Of a DNA stretch of 64,000 nucleotides, positions 8,335 to 17,063 are shown one piece after another. How positions within the stretch are numbered: position 1 is the stretch's first letter; each line of letters begins with the position of its first letter. Position numbers and translations under genes: made by a program. Below the pieces are notes generated by a model, which had not been told where the DNA came from, ran no database searches, and was given only the letters and a program-made list of their open reading frames with translations. Origin of the DNA: Halobacillus litoralis (GTDB lineage: Bacteria; Bacillota; Bacilli; Bacillales; Halobacillaceae); NCBI RefSeq assembly GCF_020524025.1, contig NZ_JAIVKN010000003.1:482058-546057 (forward strand). Reading direction: 5' to 3'.

Positions 8335-9921
8335 TTATCTTTGATAGACAACGTCTCCATCCACAACTGTCATTGTGACTGTTGCATCCGCAAGCTCATG
8401 GGATTTCAGAGCAAATAAATCACGATCTAAGACGGTGAAATCTGCTAAGTAGCCTTCTTGAATGATCCCCTGCCTGTTCTCGTTATGAATGGCTTGAGCG
8501 CTTCCCTTTGTGTAGAGGGAGAGGGCTTCGTATACCGTTAATTTCTCTTCTGCCTGATACACCGCATGATCATAGCTGGCTCTGCGGTCAACAGCTGCAC
8601 GTATACCTAGAAGTGGGTTAATCTCCTCAATGGGTGCATCTGATCCCCCGGCACACATAATTCCTGCATCGAGCAGTGTCTTCCATGAATAGGAATTTTT
8701 AAGCCGCACATTACCCAGTCTTTCCATAACCCACGGGAAGTCTGATGCTACAAATGTCGGTTGAATATCCAGGACGATATTAAGACGTCTTAGTTTTTGA
8801 ATAAGCTCCGGGCTTAGAATTTGAGCATGTATGATACGATCACGCTCCCCTGTATCAAGCGGGTTGGCAGCTATTGCATCAGCTACAGCTTCCACAGCTC
8901 CATCTCCAATCGCATGAACCGCAACAGGCATCTGACGTTTCCTTGCTTCCTTCACCAATTGGTCCAGCTCTTCTGAGGAATGGATAGCTACTCCGTAGTT
9001 CTCAGGATCGTCTGCATAGGGCTCTTTAAGCCATGCTGTTCTTCCGCCAAGGGCTCCATCAGAGAAAATCTTTAAAGCGCCTAGTTCAACAAATTCATTT
9101 CCTTTTTTAAATCCAAGCCCCTCCTCATCGACTTGCTCGATAACTCCGTGATGAACAAGTAAATGAGCTCGAAATTTAATATTCTTGCCATCAATGACAT
9201 CTAAAAAGGCCTGATAAGTCTTTTTAAACCCACCATAATAGTTTAAATCTTCACTATGACCGCCCACCAGACCATAGGAATGCATATCTTTGATCGCCAG
9301 GTCGGTCGCTTTCTTTAAATACTCAGGAGTTACTTCCGGCATCGCTCGTTTAATGAGGTCCTGCGCTTTGTCATGAAAATAACCGGTAGCCTTTCCTGCC
9401 TGATCTTTTACTATAACTCCGCCTTGAGGGTCAGGAGTTTGGTCATCGACTTTCGCAAGCTCCATCGCTCTTGTATTCGCAAGCAAAGCATGCCGGCAGA
9501 CTCTTGTAAGCATCATTGGATGGTCTGAGGAAATCTCATCAAGCTCGTCTTTATGTATAATCCTTTTTTCTGCCCACTGATTTTCATTCCACCCGTCTCC
9601 AATGATCCACTCTCCAGCAGGCAGCTGTTCTGCGTGCAGCTGCAAAGCTTGTTTAACCTCTTCTGCAGATTTCATGAAAGAAAGGTCCAATCTCATCAGC
9701 CGCTCTCCATGTCCAATAATATGAAGGTGACTGTCTGTGAGACCTGGATACATAACTGAACCTTTCAAATCATGTTCCTCTGTTATTTGTTCTTTATAAA
9801 ACGAATACAAGTCGTGCGTATTGCCAACAGCAACGATCTCACCATCAGAAGTTACAACAGCCTCCACCCATTCGCCTTCTTCTTTCAGTGTATATATTTT
9901 TCCTCCATACCAGAGCTTCAC
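8335..9921 (-). CDS. Metal-dependent amidohydrolase, YtcJ-like
   Basis: About 528 residues of the amidohydrolase superfamily (amidohydro_3, the group of B. subtilis YtcJ). An N-terminal beta-sandwich strand (KLWYGGKIYTL) leads to the metal motif TDSHLH, then KIFSDGALGGRTAW, VHAIGDGA, HAQIL and GGSDAPIEEINPL, all expected metal or substrate positions. It probably hydrolyses an amide or carbamate; the substrate is unknown. The longest frame has ATG at 9939, but AGAGGGAG inside that extension is spaced seven bases from the GTG at 9921, so translation likely begins VKLWYGG. It is monocistronic. Confidence 0.85.
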   Translation of the reverse strand: MKLWYGGKIYTLKEEGEWVEAVVTSDGEIVAVGNTHDLYSFYKEQITEEHDLKGSVMYPGLTDSHLHIIGHGERLMRLDLSFMKSAEEVKQALQLHAEQLPAGEWIIGDGWNENQWAEKRIIHKDELDEISSDHPMMLTRVCRHALLANTRAMELAKVDDQTPDPQGGVIVKDQAGKATGYFHDKAQDLIKRAMPEVTPEYLKKATDLAIKDMHSYGLVGGHSEDLNYYGGFKKTYQAFLDVIDGKNIKFRAHLLVHHGVIEQVDEEGLGFKKGNEFVELGALKIFSDGALGGRTAWLKEPYADDPENYGVAIHSSEELDQLVKEARKRQMPVAVHAIGDGAVEAVADAIAANPLDTGERDRIIHAQILSPELIQKLRRLNIVLDIQPTFVASDFPWVMERLGNVRLKNSYSWKTLLDAGIMCAGGSDAPIEEINPLLGIRAAVDRRASYDHAVYQAEEKLTVYEALSLYTKGSAQAIHNENRQGIIQEGYLADFTVLDRDLFALKSHELADATVTMTVVDGDVVYQR

Positions 9922-9995
9922 ACGAACACTCCCTCTCATCGTTTACTATTACCTATATCATAAATAAGAGCAAAAGAGAAACAGCAGCCCTTATA

Positions 9996-10034
9996 AAAAT
10001 ACCCTGATCACAAATGTGACCAGGGTATTTTTTT
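9996..10034 (-). terminator. Terminator after thiI
   Basis: The stem AATACCCTG / CAGGGTATT, extended by an inner TCAC/GTGA pairing, is flanked by A and T runs. It ends the nifZ-thiI unit and is symmetrical enough to act on both strands. Confidence 0.8.
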
Positions 10035-11241
10035 ACAGTAGATCCTCAAATGGATCATCTTGTTGATGGTTTTCATGCGCGTCTACCTCGATAATATAAG
10101 AATCTTCAATGGCCTTCTCTATATCTTTCGTAAAGTCGCTGTTAGATTCATAATAATTCGCGTTACTACGCGTTGGTTTGGTTTTTGGAGCTTTGGGGAC
10201 AAAAACCGTACAGCAATCCTCAAATGGACGGATAGAAATCTCATACGTGCCTATCTTCCTTGAAATATCGATAATTTCAAGTTTGTCCATAGCAACAAGA
10301 GGCCGGATGATCGGATAGTTGGTCACTTCGTTAATTGTGCTCATACTTTCCATCGTTTGACTGGCTACCTGTCCAAGACTTTCCCCAGTGGTAATAGACA
10401 ATACTTCTTGTTTTGCCGCTACTCTTTCACTAATTCTCATCATCATTCTTCTCATAATTGTCATGCTGTACCCTTCCGGCATTTCGCGATGAATTTTCTG
10501 CTGAATTTCAGTGAAGGGTATCACATGTATTTTTATTTTAGATCCAAACTTGGCAAGTTCCTGAGCAAGGTCCACCACTTTCTGCTTTGCACGATCACTT
10601 GTATAAGGAGGAGAATGAAAATGAATCGCTTCTAGTTCCACACCGCGCTTCATAGTTAAATAACCAGAAACAGGACTGTCGATGCCGCCTGAGAGCATCA
10701 ATAAACTTTTGCCTGTGGTACCAACAGGCAGACCGCCTGCACCAGGATAATCCTGCGCAGTCACATATACACCTTCATGGCGGACCTCTACTTTAATTTC
10801 CACATCTGGATTGTGGACATCCACCTTAACATCTTCAGTATTACGTAAAATATGCCCACCTAATAACGGGTTGATTTCCTGAGATACGATTGGAAAAGAC
10901 TTATCTGTACGCTTAGAAGAAATCTTAAAAGTCTTCGCCCCTTCCGCATCACGAAAAGCGAGCAGAACAGCAGCTTTCATTTCTTCTTCATCCTGTTCAA
11001 CTTTCACGGCAAAACTAAGACTGTGAATGCCAAAGACATTTTGGCAGGCCTCCATAACTTTTTGGGGATCTTCTCCATTTAAAGTTACATACATGCGTCC
11101 TTGTGTTTTTTGTATTGTCGTACCTGGGTAATCATTTAGTTTGCCAGCTATATTGCTTTGCAGCTTTTGTTCAAACACCTTTTTATTTTTCCCTTTCAGT
11201 GCCATTTCACCGTATCGAATCATTATCCGATCAAAGTTCAT
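10033..11241 (-). CDS. thiI: tRNA uracil 4-sulfurtransferase ThiI
   Basis: A 402-residue ThiI. It activates uridine-8 of tRNA by adenylylation and inserts sulfur received from a cysteine desulfurase. The ferredoxin-like and THUMP region covers about residues 1-165, the PP-loop is SGGIDS at 184-189, and EDCCTVFVPK near 343 holds the conserved cysteine. There is no C-terminal rhodanese domain, as in B. subtilis, where NifZ delivers persulfide directly. It starts eight bases after the nifZ stop with GGGGTGAATC as ribosome site, so the pair is an operon. Confidence 0.96.
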   Translation of the reverse strand: MNFDRIMIRYGEMALKGKNKKVFEQKLQSNIAGKLNDYPGTTIQKTQGRMYVTLNGEDPQKVMEACQNVFGIHSLSFAVKVEQDEEEMKAAVLLAFRDAEGAKTFKISSKRTDKSFPIVSQEINPLLGGHILRNTEDVKVDVHNPDVEIKVEVRHEGVYVTAQDYPGAGGLPVGTTGKSLLMLSGGIDSPVSGYLTMKRGVELEAIHFHSPPYTSDRAKQKVVDLAQELAKFGSKIKIHVIPFTEIQQKIHREMPEGYSMTIMRRMMMRISERVAAKQEVLSITTGESLGQVASQTMESMSTINEVTNYPIIRPLVAMDKLEIIDISRKIGTYEISIRPFEDCCTVFVPKAPKTKPTRSNANYYESNSDFTKDIEKAIEDSYIIEVDAHENHQQDDPFEDLL

Positions 11242-11248
11242 GATTGAT

Positions 11249-12388
11249 TCACCCCATCGTTGCCTTTAGATTTTCTACTGTCTTATCTAATATTTTTAAA
11301 AACGTTCGAACTTCCTCTACTGTATTATGAACAGAAAAACTGACTCTTAAAGCCGATGTTGTGCGTTCATAATCTATATTGCAGGCCTTCAAAACAGAAC
11401 TGACATCAGGATGTTTGGAAGAGCATGCAGATTTCGTAGAGATGAATATATTCTCATGGCCTAAAGCATGAATAATCACTTCAGGTTTGTAGCCCGGAAT
11501 AGAAAAGTTAAGGATATGCGGAGCACCCTCTTCTGGAGAATTAATAATAGCATAGTCACGATTGTTTAGTTCCTGCCATAATGTTTCCCTTAGTCCAGAC
11601 AAGGCCTGCACCTTTTCTTTTGTATTTTCGCTCACTAAACGAAGGGCTTTAACGAAGGCCACATTTCCCGGTAAATTTTCTGTTCCTGCTCTTACTTCGG
11701 CTTCCTGACTTCCCCCATGCAATAGAGGAAATAGAGAGACGTGTCTTTGGACGACTAAGGCACCGGTTCCTTTTAATCCATGGATCTTGTGGCCTGAAAT
11801 CGTACAAAGATCAACATAAGAATCTTTAATCGAAAGATCAATTTTTCCAAGACCCTGCACATGATCCACATGAAAGAAAATTTTAGGGTAAGCGCGAAGA
11901 ATATTTCCAATTTCTTTAATTGGCTGTATTGTTCCAAGTTCATTATTTACAGACATGACGCTGACCAAAATCGTGTCATTTCGTAGTGCTTTCTGAATAT
12001 CATCAGGGTTAATCTTCCCATACCGATCAACATTTATATAAGTGACTTCAAAGCCTAATGACTCTAACGCACGAAAAGCCTCCATAACCGAAGGATGCTC
12101 GATAGCAGAGGTAATGATATGCTTTCCTCTGGATTGATGCTGAAGAGCAACGCCTTTGACAGCCATATTGTTTCCTTCTGTCCCTCCAGAAGTGAAAATG
12201 ACCTCCTGAGGTTCAACGTTTAACAGTTGAGCTGCCTGCTTACGGGAACGGTCAAGCAGACGATCTGCTTCTCCTCCCAGGCTGTGGACGGAAGAAGGGT
12301 TTGCGTAAAACTGATCAGCAACCTTCTGGAAGCTGGACAACACGTCTTGATGCGGATGAGTTGTCGCACTATTATCGAAATATATCAT
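11249..12388 (-). CDS. nifZ: Cysteine desulfurase NifZ, partner of ThiI
   Basis: A 379-residue class V aminotransferase-fold, PLP-dependent cysteine desulfurase. The PLP lysine is K201 in SGHKIHGLKG, and the persulfide-carrying cysteine is C322 in STKSACSSK. FTSGGTEGNN and HVDHVQG are other cofactor motifs. B. subtilis NifZ is a dedicated sulfur donor to ThiI for 4-thiouridine, and its position directly upstream of thiI here supports that role rather than general Fe-S assembly. The ATG follows AAAGGAGTCAAGGCC. The 400-base region upstream holds no gene. Confidence 0.93.
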   Translation of the reverse strand: MIYFDNSATTHPHQDVLSSFQKVADQFYANPSSVHSLGGEADRLLDRSRKQAAQLLNVEPQEVIFTSGGTEGNNMAVKGVALQHQSRGKHIITSAIEHPSVMEAFRALESLGFEVTYINVDRYGKINPDDIQKALRNDTILVSVMSVNNELGTIQPIKEIGNILRAYPKIFFHVDHVQGLGKIDLSIKDSYVDLCTISGHKIHGLKGTGALVVQRHVSLFPLLHGGSQEAEVRAGTENLPGNVAFVKALRLVSENTKEKVQALSGLRETLWQELNNRDYAIINSPEEGAPHILNFSIPGYKPEVIIHALGHENIFISTKSACSSKHPDVSSVLKACNIDYERTTSALRVSFSVHNTVEEVRTFLKILDKTVENLKATMG

Positions 12389-12761
12389 AAGGCCTTGACT
12401 CCTTTAATTCAAATTGCAGTCCACTATTTTATCATAACACTCTTGTATGTTAAATACTTTCATAACCGTAGTTCCTAAAAATTATCCTTTTACTCTCTCC
12501 TAATCGTTTCCTTTTCTTTTTCATAGGTTCTGTTAAAGCTTAGTGTTGTTAGTATATATTATTGTACGAGACAAGGGCAGCATTGAGGAAGACTTGAGTT
12601 TAAGAGAACGTTCCGTCAGCTTTAGTTGAGTATAAGGTGGATTTGGAAACTACTACCTTTCCCGCGGAGAGCTGGTGAGCCTTTTCCATAATAGGGATAA
12701 CGGAAATATACATTATACGAAACTTCACCAGATACAATGACCCTCCATCTTGATATAACCA
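12389..12761. other. Gene-free spacer with a possible degenerate dispersed repeat
   Basis: About 370 bases without a supported gene between nifZ and the ezrA unit. Bases 12600-12690 contain TTCCGTCAGCTTTAGTTGAG and CCCGCGGAGAGCTGGTGAGC, wording I associate with a dispersed noncoding repeat of Bacillaceae genomes. The complementary second half of such a repeat is absent, so this would be a decayed fragment. The repeat call is from memory only. The nifZ promoter should lie near 12400-12470. Confidence 0.35.
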
Positions 12762-12763
12762 TA

Positions 12764-12794
12764 AAAAAGCATCTGCCTGTAGCAGATGCTTTTA
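12764..12794 (-). terminator. Terminator after the ezrA operon
   Basis: The stem AAAGCATCTG / CAGATGCTTT with T runs is located at the stop codon of the 116-residue membrane protein gene. Confidence 0.85.
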
Positions 12795-13142
12795 TCCGTT
12801 ATCTGATTTTGCTGTGGATTCTCTCAAATTCATACTTTCTAAGAGTGTATCGATGCTTAACTTTCCATCTTCCTCCACATCATCTATCCAGCGTTTAGAG
12901 TACATAAGCGTCTTTAATTTGTTGGAAGATTGGATGTGTCTGCTGGTCCCTTCCCTATTAAGGAAACCAGAAGTCGATTGGTCATCCAAGCTTTTAACAG
13001 CAGATAAGGAAGGACTGTGATCCGTAACCTGCTCCCTGGACATATCTTGTTTTATTCCAGGTATGTCTAACCAAAGAACAAGTACACTAGACCATACAAG
13101 AACCGTTCCCGCCGTTAAACCGATCAGCAGACGCTTCTTCAT
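12792..13142 (-). CDS. Small bitopic membrane protein of unknown function beside ezrA
   Basis: A 116-residue protein with an N-terminal signal-anchor (MKKRLLIGLTAGTVLVWSSV, about residues 1-26) and a polar Ser- and Asp-rich remainder, probably extracytoplasmic. There is no recognisable domain, lipobox or sortase motif. It starts 11 bases after the ezrA stop and shares its terminator, so it is co-transcribed with ezrA; a role at the division site is a guess from context. The ribosome site GTAAGGAGTGGAGCA supports the ATG. I do not recognise the family. Confidence 0.7.
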   Translation of the reverse strand: MKKRLLIGLTAGTVLVWSSVLVLWLDIPGIKQDMSREQVTDHSPSLSAVKSLDDQSTSGFLNREGTSRHIQSSNKLKTLMYSKRWIDDVEEDGKLSIDTLLESMNLRESTAKSDNG

Positions 13143-13153
13143 TGCTCCACTCC

Positions 13154-14845
13154 TTACACAAGCATTTCTTCTTCTGCGTCCAATTTAGAAAAAGCCTCAG
13201 GATCCACTTCCTTTATAGCTTTCGCCGAGAGAGTGAGAGCTTCTTCATAATGATAATTTCTAAAAGCCTCTTCCGCCTCCAGGAGTTTTGCTGCAAGAAT
13301 AGGATACTTGCTCCGATAGCGGTTTCCGTATTGGATCAAACGTTCAGCAAGATTTGCTTTTTCCATGACTTTTTCTGCTTCATCACTTAATTGTTCCGTC
13401 ATTTCCACAGCTTCTTCCAGCTTTTCATTTACAACAACCATATCCAATGGCTGTTTTTCCAGATTCATAAACACTTCATCAATTTTTTCACTGGCAGCCT
13501 TCATATCCTCATAGACAGATGTAGGAATCCCAGGAATATTGCTTCTTTTTAATCGACGGTGGGTATCCAGTAACAACCCTTCCATCTTTCTCAATTTTTG
13601 TTTCGCTTCCCGCTCATCTTTCCTTAGACTCTGCACACGTTCCTGGAAGTAGCTGTGTTTTTCTTGAAGTTCGTTTAACTGCTTTTCCAGCTGTTCCAGA
13701 TCATCACGCAGTTCTGTATAAGCTGTCTCTTCATCTGCGTGCTTAAATTCAATACTGGTCATCCGTTTCTTTAATTGACTGAACCAGTTTTTCAAGCCGC
13801 GATAGGATTCAACATCTTCATCTTCCAGCTGGTAGGTAATTTGCATTTCATTTAATTCCCGTTCTGTATCTGTCAAAACATATTCAAGCTCGCTCAGTTG
13901 TGTTTTTAGAGGGGAGAGCTGCTTTTCTACATAATGATGAGCAATCGCTTCCCGTTCAAGCAGCTGGTACATTTCTTGAACGCGGGTTTCTATTTCATTT
14001 AACGTTTGTTCTATATCTGACTGATCTCCCTGTTCAAGCTTTTCAAACACCGTTTCAAGTGTACGCTCATATTTATGTATTTCAGGTAGAAAATCAAAAT
14101 GAGAAATTCTATATCCTTCCGCCTTCATATCCTCTACGCCACTTTTGAGCTCTTTGAGCTGTTCAGGTAATTCTGTCTTGACCTTTCTGTAACGATCCGG
14201 GAAGTGCCGTACATCCTCCTGCAGTTGTGATGTTTCTTCTCTTACAGCGTGAACTAAGGTATTAGCTTCAATATAATCACCCTGTTCAGCGAGACGTTCG
14301 TATTCTCCTAATTTTTCTTTAAGGATCTCTACTCTTTTCTCAAAAACATAAACCGCCTTTCCAAATTGATGGCGGGTTTGGATTAGAATCTTCGTGAGCT
14401 CCTTTAATTCCGGTTCGATAGACTCTATCTCCATTCGGCTCTGCTTTTCAGAATCGAGAAGGTTTTCCAGCTCCTGGAACATCTGGTTAATGTCTCTTTC
14501 AATACCCTCAAGCTTCTTCTCTGTACTTTCCAAAACGGTTTTAACTCTTTTTGCACGATAACGATCGGCCGCCTCTTCTGCATCAAAAAGATCTTCTTCA
14601 AGCTCCGGCAGTTCTTTTGTAAGGATTCGATCCCAACGCCCACGCCACGCTTCGAATTTCTCCTGAGTCTCACCTGAAAGGTTTAATTTCTTTACTTTGG
14701 ATAATTCTTCGGTTACGCGCCGGTTCATAATATCCATTTTCCAACTTTCCAGGCGATCCACTTCATCATAAACTTTTTTCCGCCAAATCAGCCCAATGAT
14801 GAACAGTGCTATGAGTAGTAAAATAGCCCCTATGACGTACTTCAT
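13154..14845 (-). CDS. ezrA: Septation ring formation regulator EzrA
   Basis: About 563 residues, the expected length for EzrA. It has one N-terminal transmembrane helix (KYVIGAILLLIALFIIGLIW, residues 2-21) with the rest cytoplasmic, almost wholly alpha-helical spectrin-like coiled coil rich in Glu, Leu and Lys. EzrA binds FtsZ, limits Z-ring formation away from midcell and bridges to PBP1. The longest frame starts eight codons earlier, but AAGGAGG is directly upstream of the ATG at 14845, matching the usual MKYVIG-type start. It is followed within 11 bases by a small membrane protein gene. Confidence 0.95.
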   Translation of the reverse strand: MKYVIGAILLLIALFIIGLIWRKKVYDEVDRLESWKMDIMNRRVTEELSKVKKLNLSGETQEKFEAWRGRWDRILTKELPELEEDLFDAEEAADRYRAKRVKTVLESTEKKLEGIERDINQMFQELENLLDSEKQSRMEIESIEPELKELTKILIQTRHQFGKAVYVFEKRVEILKEKLGEYERLAEQGDYIEANTLVHAVREETSQLQEDVRHFPDRYRKVKTELPEQLKELKSGVEDMKAEGYRISHFDFLPEIHKYERTLETVFEKLEQGDQSDIEQTLNEIETRVQEMYQLLEREAIAHHYVEKQLSPLKTQLSELEYVLTDTERELNEMQITYQLEDEDVESYRGLKNWFSQLKKRMTSIEFKHADEETAYTELRDDLEQLEKQLNELQEKHSYFQERVQSLRKDEREAKQKLRKMEGLLLDTHRRLKRSNIPGIPTSVYEDMKAASEKIDEVFMNLEKQPLDMVVVNEKLEEAVEMTEQLSDEAEKVMEKANLAERLIQYGNRYRSKYPILAAKLLEAEEAFRNYHYEEALTLSAKAIKEVDPEAFSKLDAEEEMLV

Positions 14846-15005
14846 AAATAGCCTCCTTACAATAGACATGTCCTACGGATGTAGTACGTTCCGATATATG
14901 AATTAGTTGTTTATAATGATACCATGTAAATCATCCTTTTGGCTAAACTATTTCAAATTTATTATGATATTGACAAATAATTCAATAAAAAAGGAGAGAA
15001 GTAAA

Positions 15006-15809
15006 ATGAGAGACGGTCACATCCATTCTCCCTACTGCCCGCATGGTTCATCTGATGCGCTTAAAACCTATATTGAAGAAGCGATTCGTGCAGGGTATCA
15101 TTCGATGACGTTTACAGAACATGCACCGCTTCCCCAAAGCTTTATTGATCCTGTACCCAGCCAGGACAGCGGCATGGCATATAACCAAGTAAAACACTAT
15201 TTAGAAGACCTTGAACAATTAAAAGAGATGTATAAAAACGATATCCATATCCTGAAGGGAATGGAAGTAGATTATATTCAAGGTTATGAGGAAGAAACAA
15301 AGCAGTTACTAAACAGATTCGGTCCCTTATTAGACGACAGCATTTTATCTGTCCACTTTCTTAAAGGAAAGAAAGGATGGTACTGTATCGATTTCAGCCC
15401 TGAAATGTATAAGGATGCTTTTCAGGATTTAGGTGGTCTCGAACAGCTTTATCAAACCTACTACCGCACCCTTGAAATGTCTGTGGTCAGTGATTTAGGT
15501 TTATATAAACCGAAGAGAATCGGACACATGACCCTTGTAAGAAAGTTTCGCCACCTATATCCTTCTCCTTACAATTGGCATTCGTATGGTTCTCAATTTC
15601 TGGACACAGTGAAGGCGTATAATTATGAACTGGATTACAATGGAGCAGGCATGAAAAAACCCCACTGCCAAGAGACATACCCACCTTTACCTTTAGCCAG
15701 GCAGGCCTCTTCCATGGGGATACCACTCATTTATGGATCAGATGCTCATCAATCATCCGCGCTGATGCAGGGGATAGATGCCGTGGACCAAAAGATCCTT
15801 AAACGTTAG
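15006..15809 (+). CDS. hisJ: Histidinol-phosphatase, PHP family
   Basis: A 267-residue PHP-domain histidinol phosphatase, which removes phosphate from L-histidinol phosphate late in histidine synthesis. Metal-binding motifs in order are DGHIHSPYCPHG, TEHAP, GMEVDY, SVHF, GHMTLVRKF and GSDAH. The open frame extends 33 codons further upstream, but AAAAAGGAGAGAAG sits just before the ATG at 15006 and the PHP fold begins at once (MRDGHIHS), so this start is clear. It lies apart from any his operon, as hisJ does in B. subtilis, and overlaps the converging refZ by 11 bases. Confidence 0.93.
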   Translation: MRDGHIHSPYCPHGSSDALKTYIEEAIRAGYHSMTFTEHAPLPQSFIDPVPSQDSGMAYNQVKHYLEDLEQLKEMYKNDIHILKGMEVDYIQGYEEETKQLLNRFGPLLDDSILSVHFLKGKKGWYCIDFSPEMYKDAFQDLGGLEQLYQTYYRTLEMSVVSDLGLYKPKRIGHMTLVRKFRHLYPSPYNWHSYGSQFLDTVKAYNYELDYNGAGMKKPHCQETYPPLPLARQASSMGIPLIYGSDAHQSSALMQGIDAVDQKILKR

Positions 15810-16401
15810 CTGCAATCATTTGGACGGATTTATGGTCATTCATTAATGCAGTATACTCCTCCACAAAATGATTAATTGAAGCTTCTGTCATTAACGGGTC
15901 TTTAAATTCGTGCGGCATAAGAAACGGTGCATTCAGCAGACCCTTTAGCTGCAGAAGGCTGAGTTTTTCCTTAAAAGTTACTTCAATATGGGAATTTTTG
16001 TTGAAAAGGATTTGAGTTAACAGGTGATTTTCCTTGGCTAAATATGTGACAAGCATCTCCCGGGCAAATACCGTATTTAACGATAATTCTCGATTAAGAA
16101 GACAAGATAGTTGATAGTGGGATTGTTTATAATGTAAAATCTTTTTCACTAACGATTGCAGACGATGGTCATCCTCAGAGGGCTGCTCGCTTTCCAGCAT
16201 CTCAAGATAAGGTTCAAAATAACTGATGGCGAGCGATTCAAAAAGACCTTGTTTACTTTTAAAGTAATAATGGATCAAGGAGACATTAACATTGGCTGCT
16301 TTTGCGATATCTCTGACAGATGTTCCATTAAAACCCTGGCTGTAGAAAAGTCGGCAGGCTACATCTAACACTTTAATTCGTGTTCCATTTGGTCGATTCA
16401 T
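15799..16401 (-). CDS. refZ: TetR-family DNA-binding regulator RefZ
   Basis: 200 residues with a TetR N-terminal HTH: ACRLFYSQGFNGTSVRDIAK, then AANVNVSLIHYYFKSKQGLF (about 14-53). The rest is a helical ligand or partner domain. By similarity and position (hisJ-refZ-ytsP-dgcP order) it is the B. subtilis YttP/RefZ orthologue. RefZ is made early in sporulation, binds origin-proximal motifs and affects FtsZ positioning during polar division. The start follows GAGGGGGAAAAATA. Its 3' end overlaps hisJ in convergent orientation. Whether its binding motifs exist in this genome cannot be judged from the window. Confidence 0.85.
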   Translation of the reverse strand: MNRPNGTRIKVLDVACRLFYSQGFNGTSVRDIAKAANVNVSLIHYYFKSKQGLFESLAISYFEPYLEMLESEQPSEDDHRLQSLVKKILHYKQSHYQLSCLLNRELSLNTVFAREMLVTYLAKENHLLTQILFNKNSHIEVTFKEKLSLLQLKGLLNAPFLMPHEFKDPLMTEASINHFVEEYTALMNDHKSVQMIAANV

Positions 16402-16523
16402 TATTTTTCCCCCTCGGAAAAAGATTCTCTATTATTGTAGGATTTCCTGCTTACAATCGTCCTTCAAATAACGACAGGAATCCACTATTCATGTCGAATA
16501 CCAATTAACTAGGAGGTATATCT

Positions 16524-17003
16524 ATGTTCCAATCATCATCTTATACAGGAACCAAAGAACAAAATTATGATCTGTTAAATAAACAACTGAAAGCCCTTAT
16601 CGAGGATGAGCCTGACGTCATTGCTAATCTCTCAAACGCATCCTCCCTCTTAAATCAATTTTTAGAAGATGTGAACTGGGTAGGGTTTTACTTGTGGAAG
16701 AACGACCAGTTAATTCTTGGGCCTTTCCAGGGGTTACCTGCATGTGTAAGGATCTCCTACGGAAAAGGCGTCTGCGGTACAGCTGTCAAGGAAGGAAAAA
16801 CTCAGCGTGTTGAGGATGTCCATGCGTTTCCGGGACATATTGCCTGTGACGCAGCAAGTCAATCCGAACTTGTCATTCCTATCTTTAAAAATGGTGAAAT
16901 TTATGGAGTCTTGGACATTGACAGCCCCTCTAAAGGAAGATTTGATGAAGTTGACCAGATTAAGATTGAAGAATTCGTTAAAACTCTCCAACCATTCTTA
17001 TAA
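16524..17003 (+). CDS. Free methionine-(R)-sulfoxide reductase, GAF-domain type
   Basis: A 159-residue single GAF-domain protein equivalent to B. subtilis YtsP. The three cysteines that define active fRMsr enzymes are all present with the family spacing: C74 (LPACVRI), C84 (GVCGTA) and C108 (HIACDA). It reduces free Met-R-sulfoxide in the cytosol using thioredoxin. WVGFYLW and LDIDSPSKGRFDE are further family signatures. An ACTAGGAGGTATATCT ribosome site precedes the ATG. It is monocistronic, divergent from refZ, and ends at a terminator shared with dgcP. Confidence 0.93.
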   Translation: MFQSSSYTGTKEQNYDLLNKQLKALIEDEPDVIANLSNASSLLNQFLEDVNWVGFYLWKNDQLILGPFQGLPACVRISYGKGVCGTAVKEGKTQRVEDVHAFPGHIACDAASQSELVIPIFKNGEIYGVLDIDSPSKGRFDEVDQIKIEEFVKTLQPFL

Positions 17004-17030
17004 CTCAATAGAGAGCTGATCAGAAAAGAA

Positions 17031-17063
17031 AAAAGGTTCACCTTCAAGGTGAACCTTTTTTCT
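17031..17063. terminator. Bidirectional terminator between fRMsr gene and dgcP
   Basis: The stem AAAAGGTTCACC / GGTGAACCTTTT with A and T runs on either side. Confidence 0.9.
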
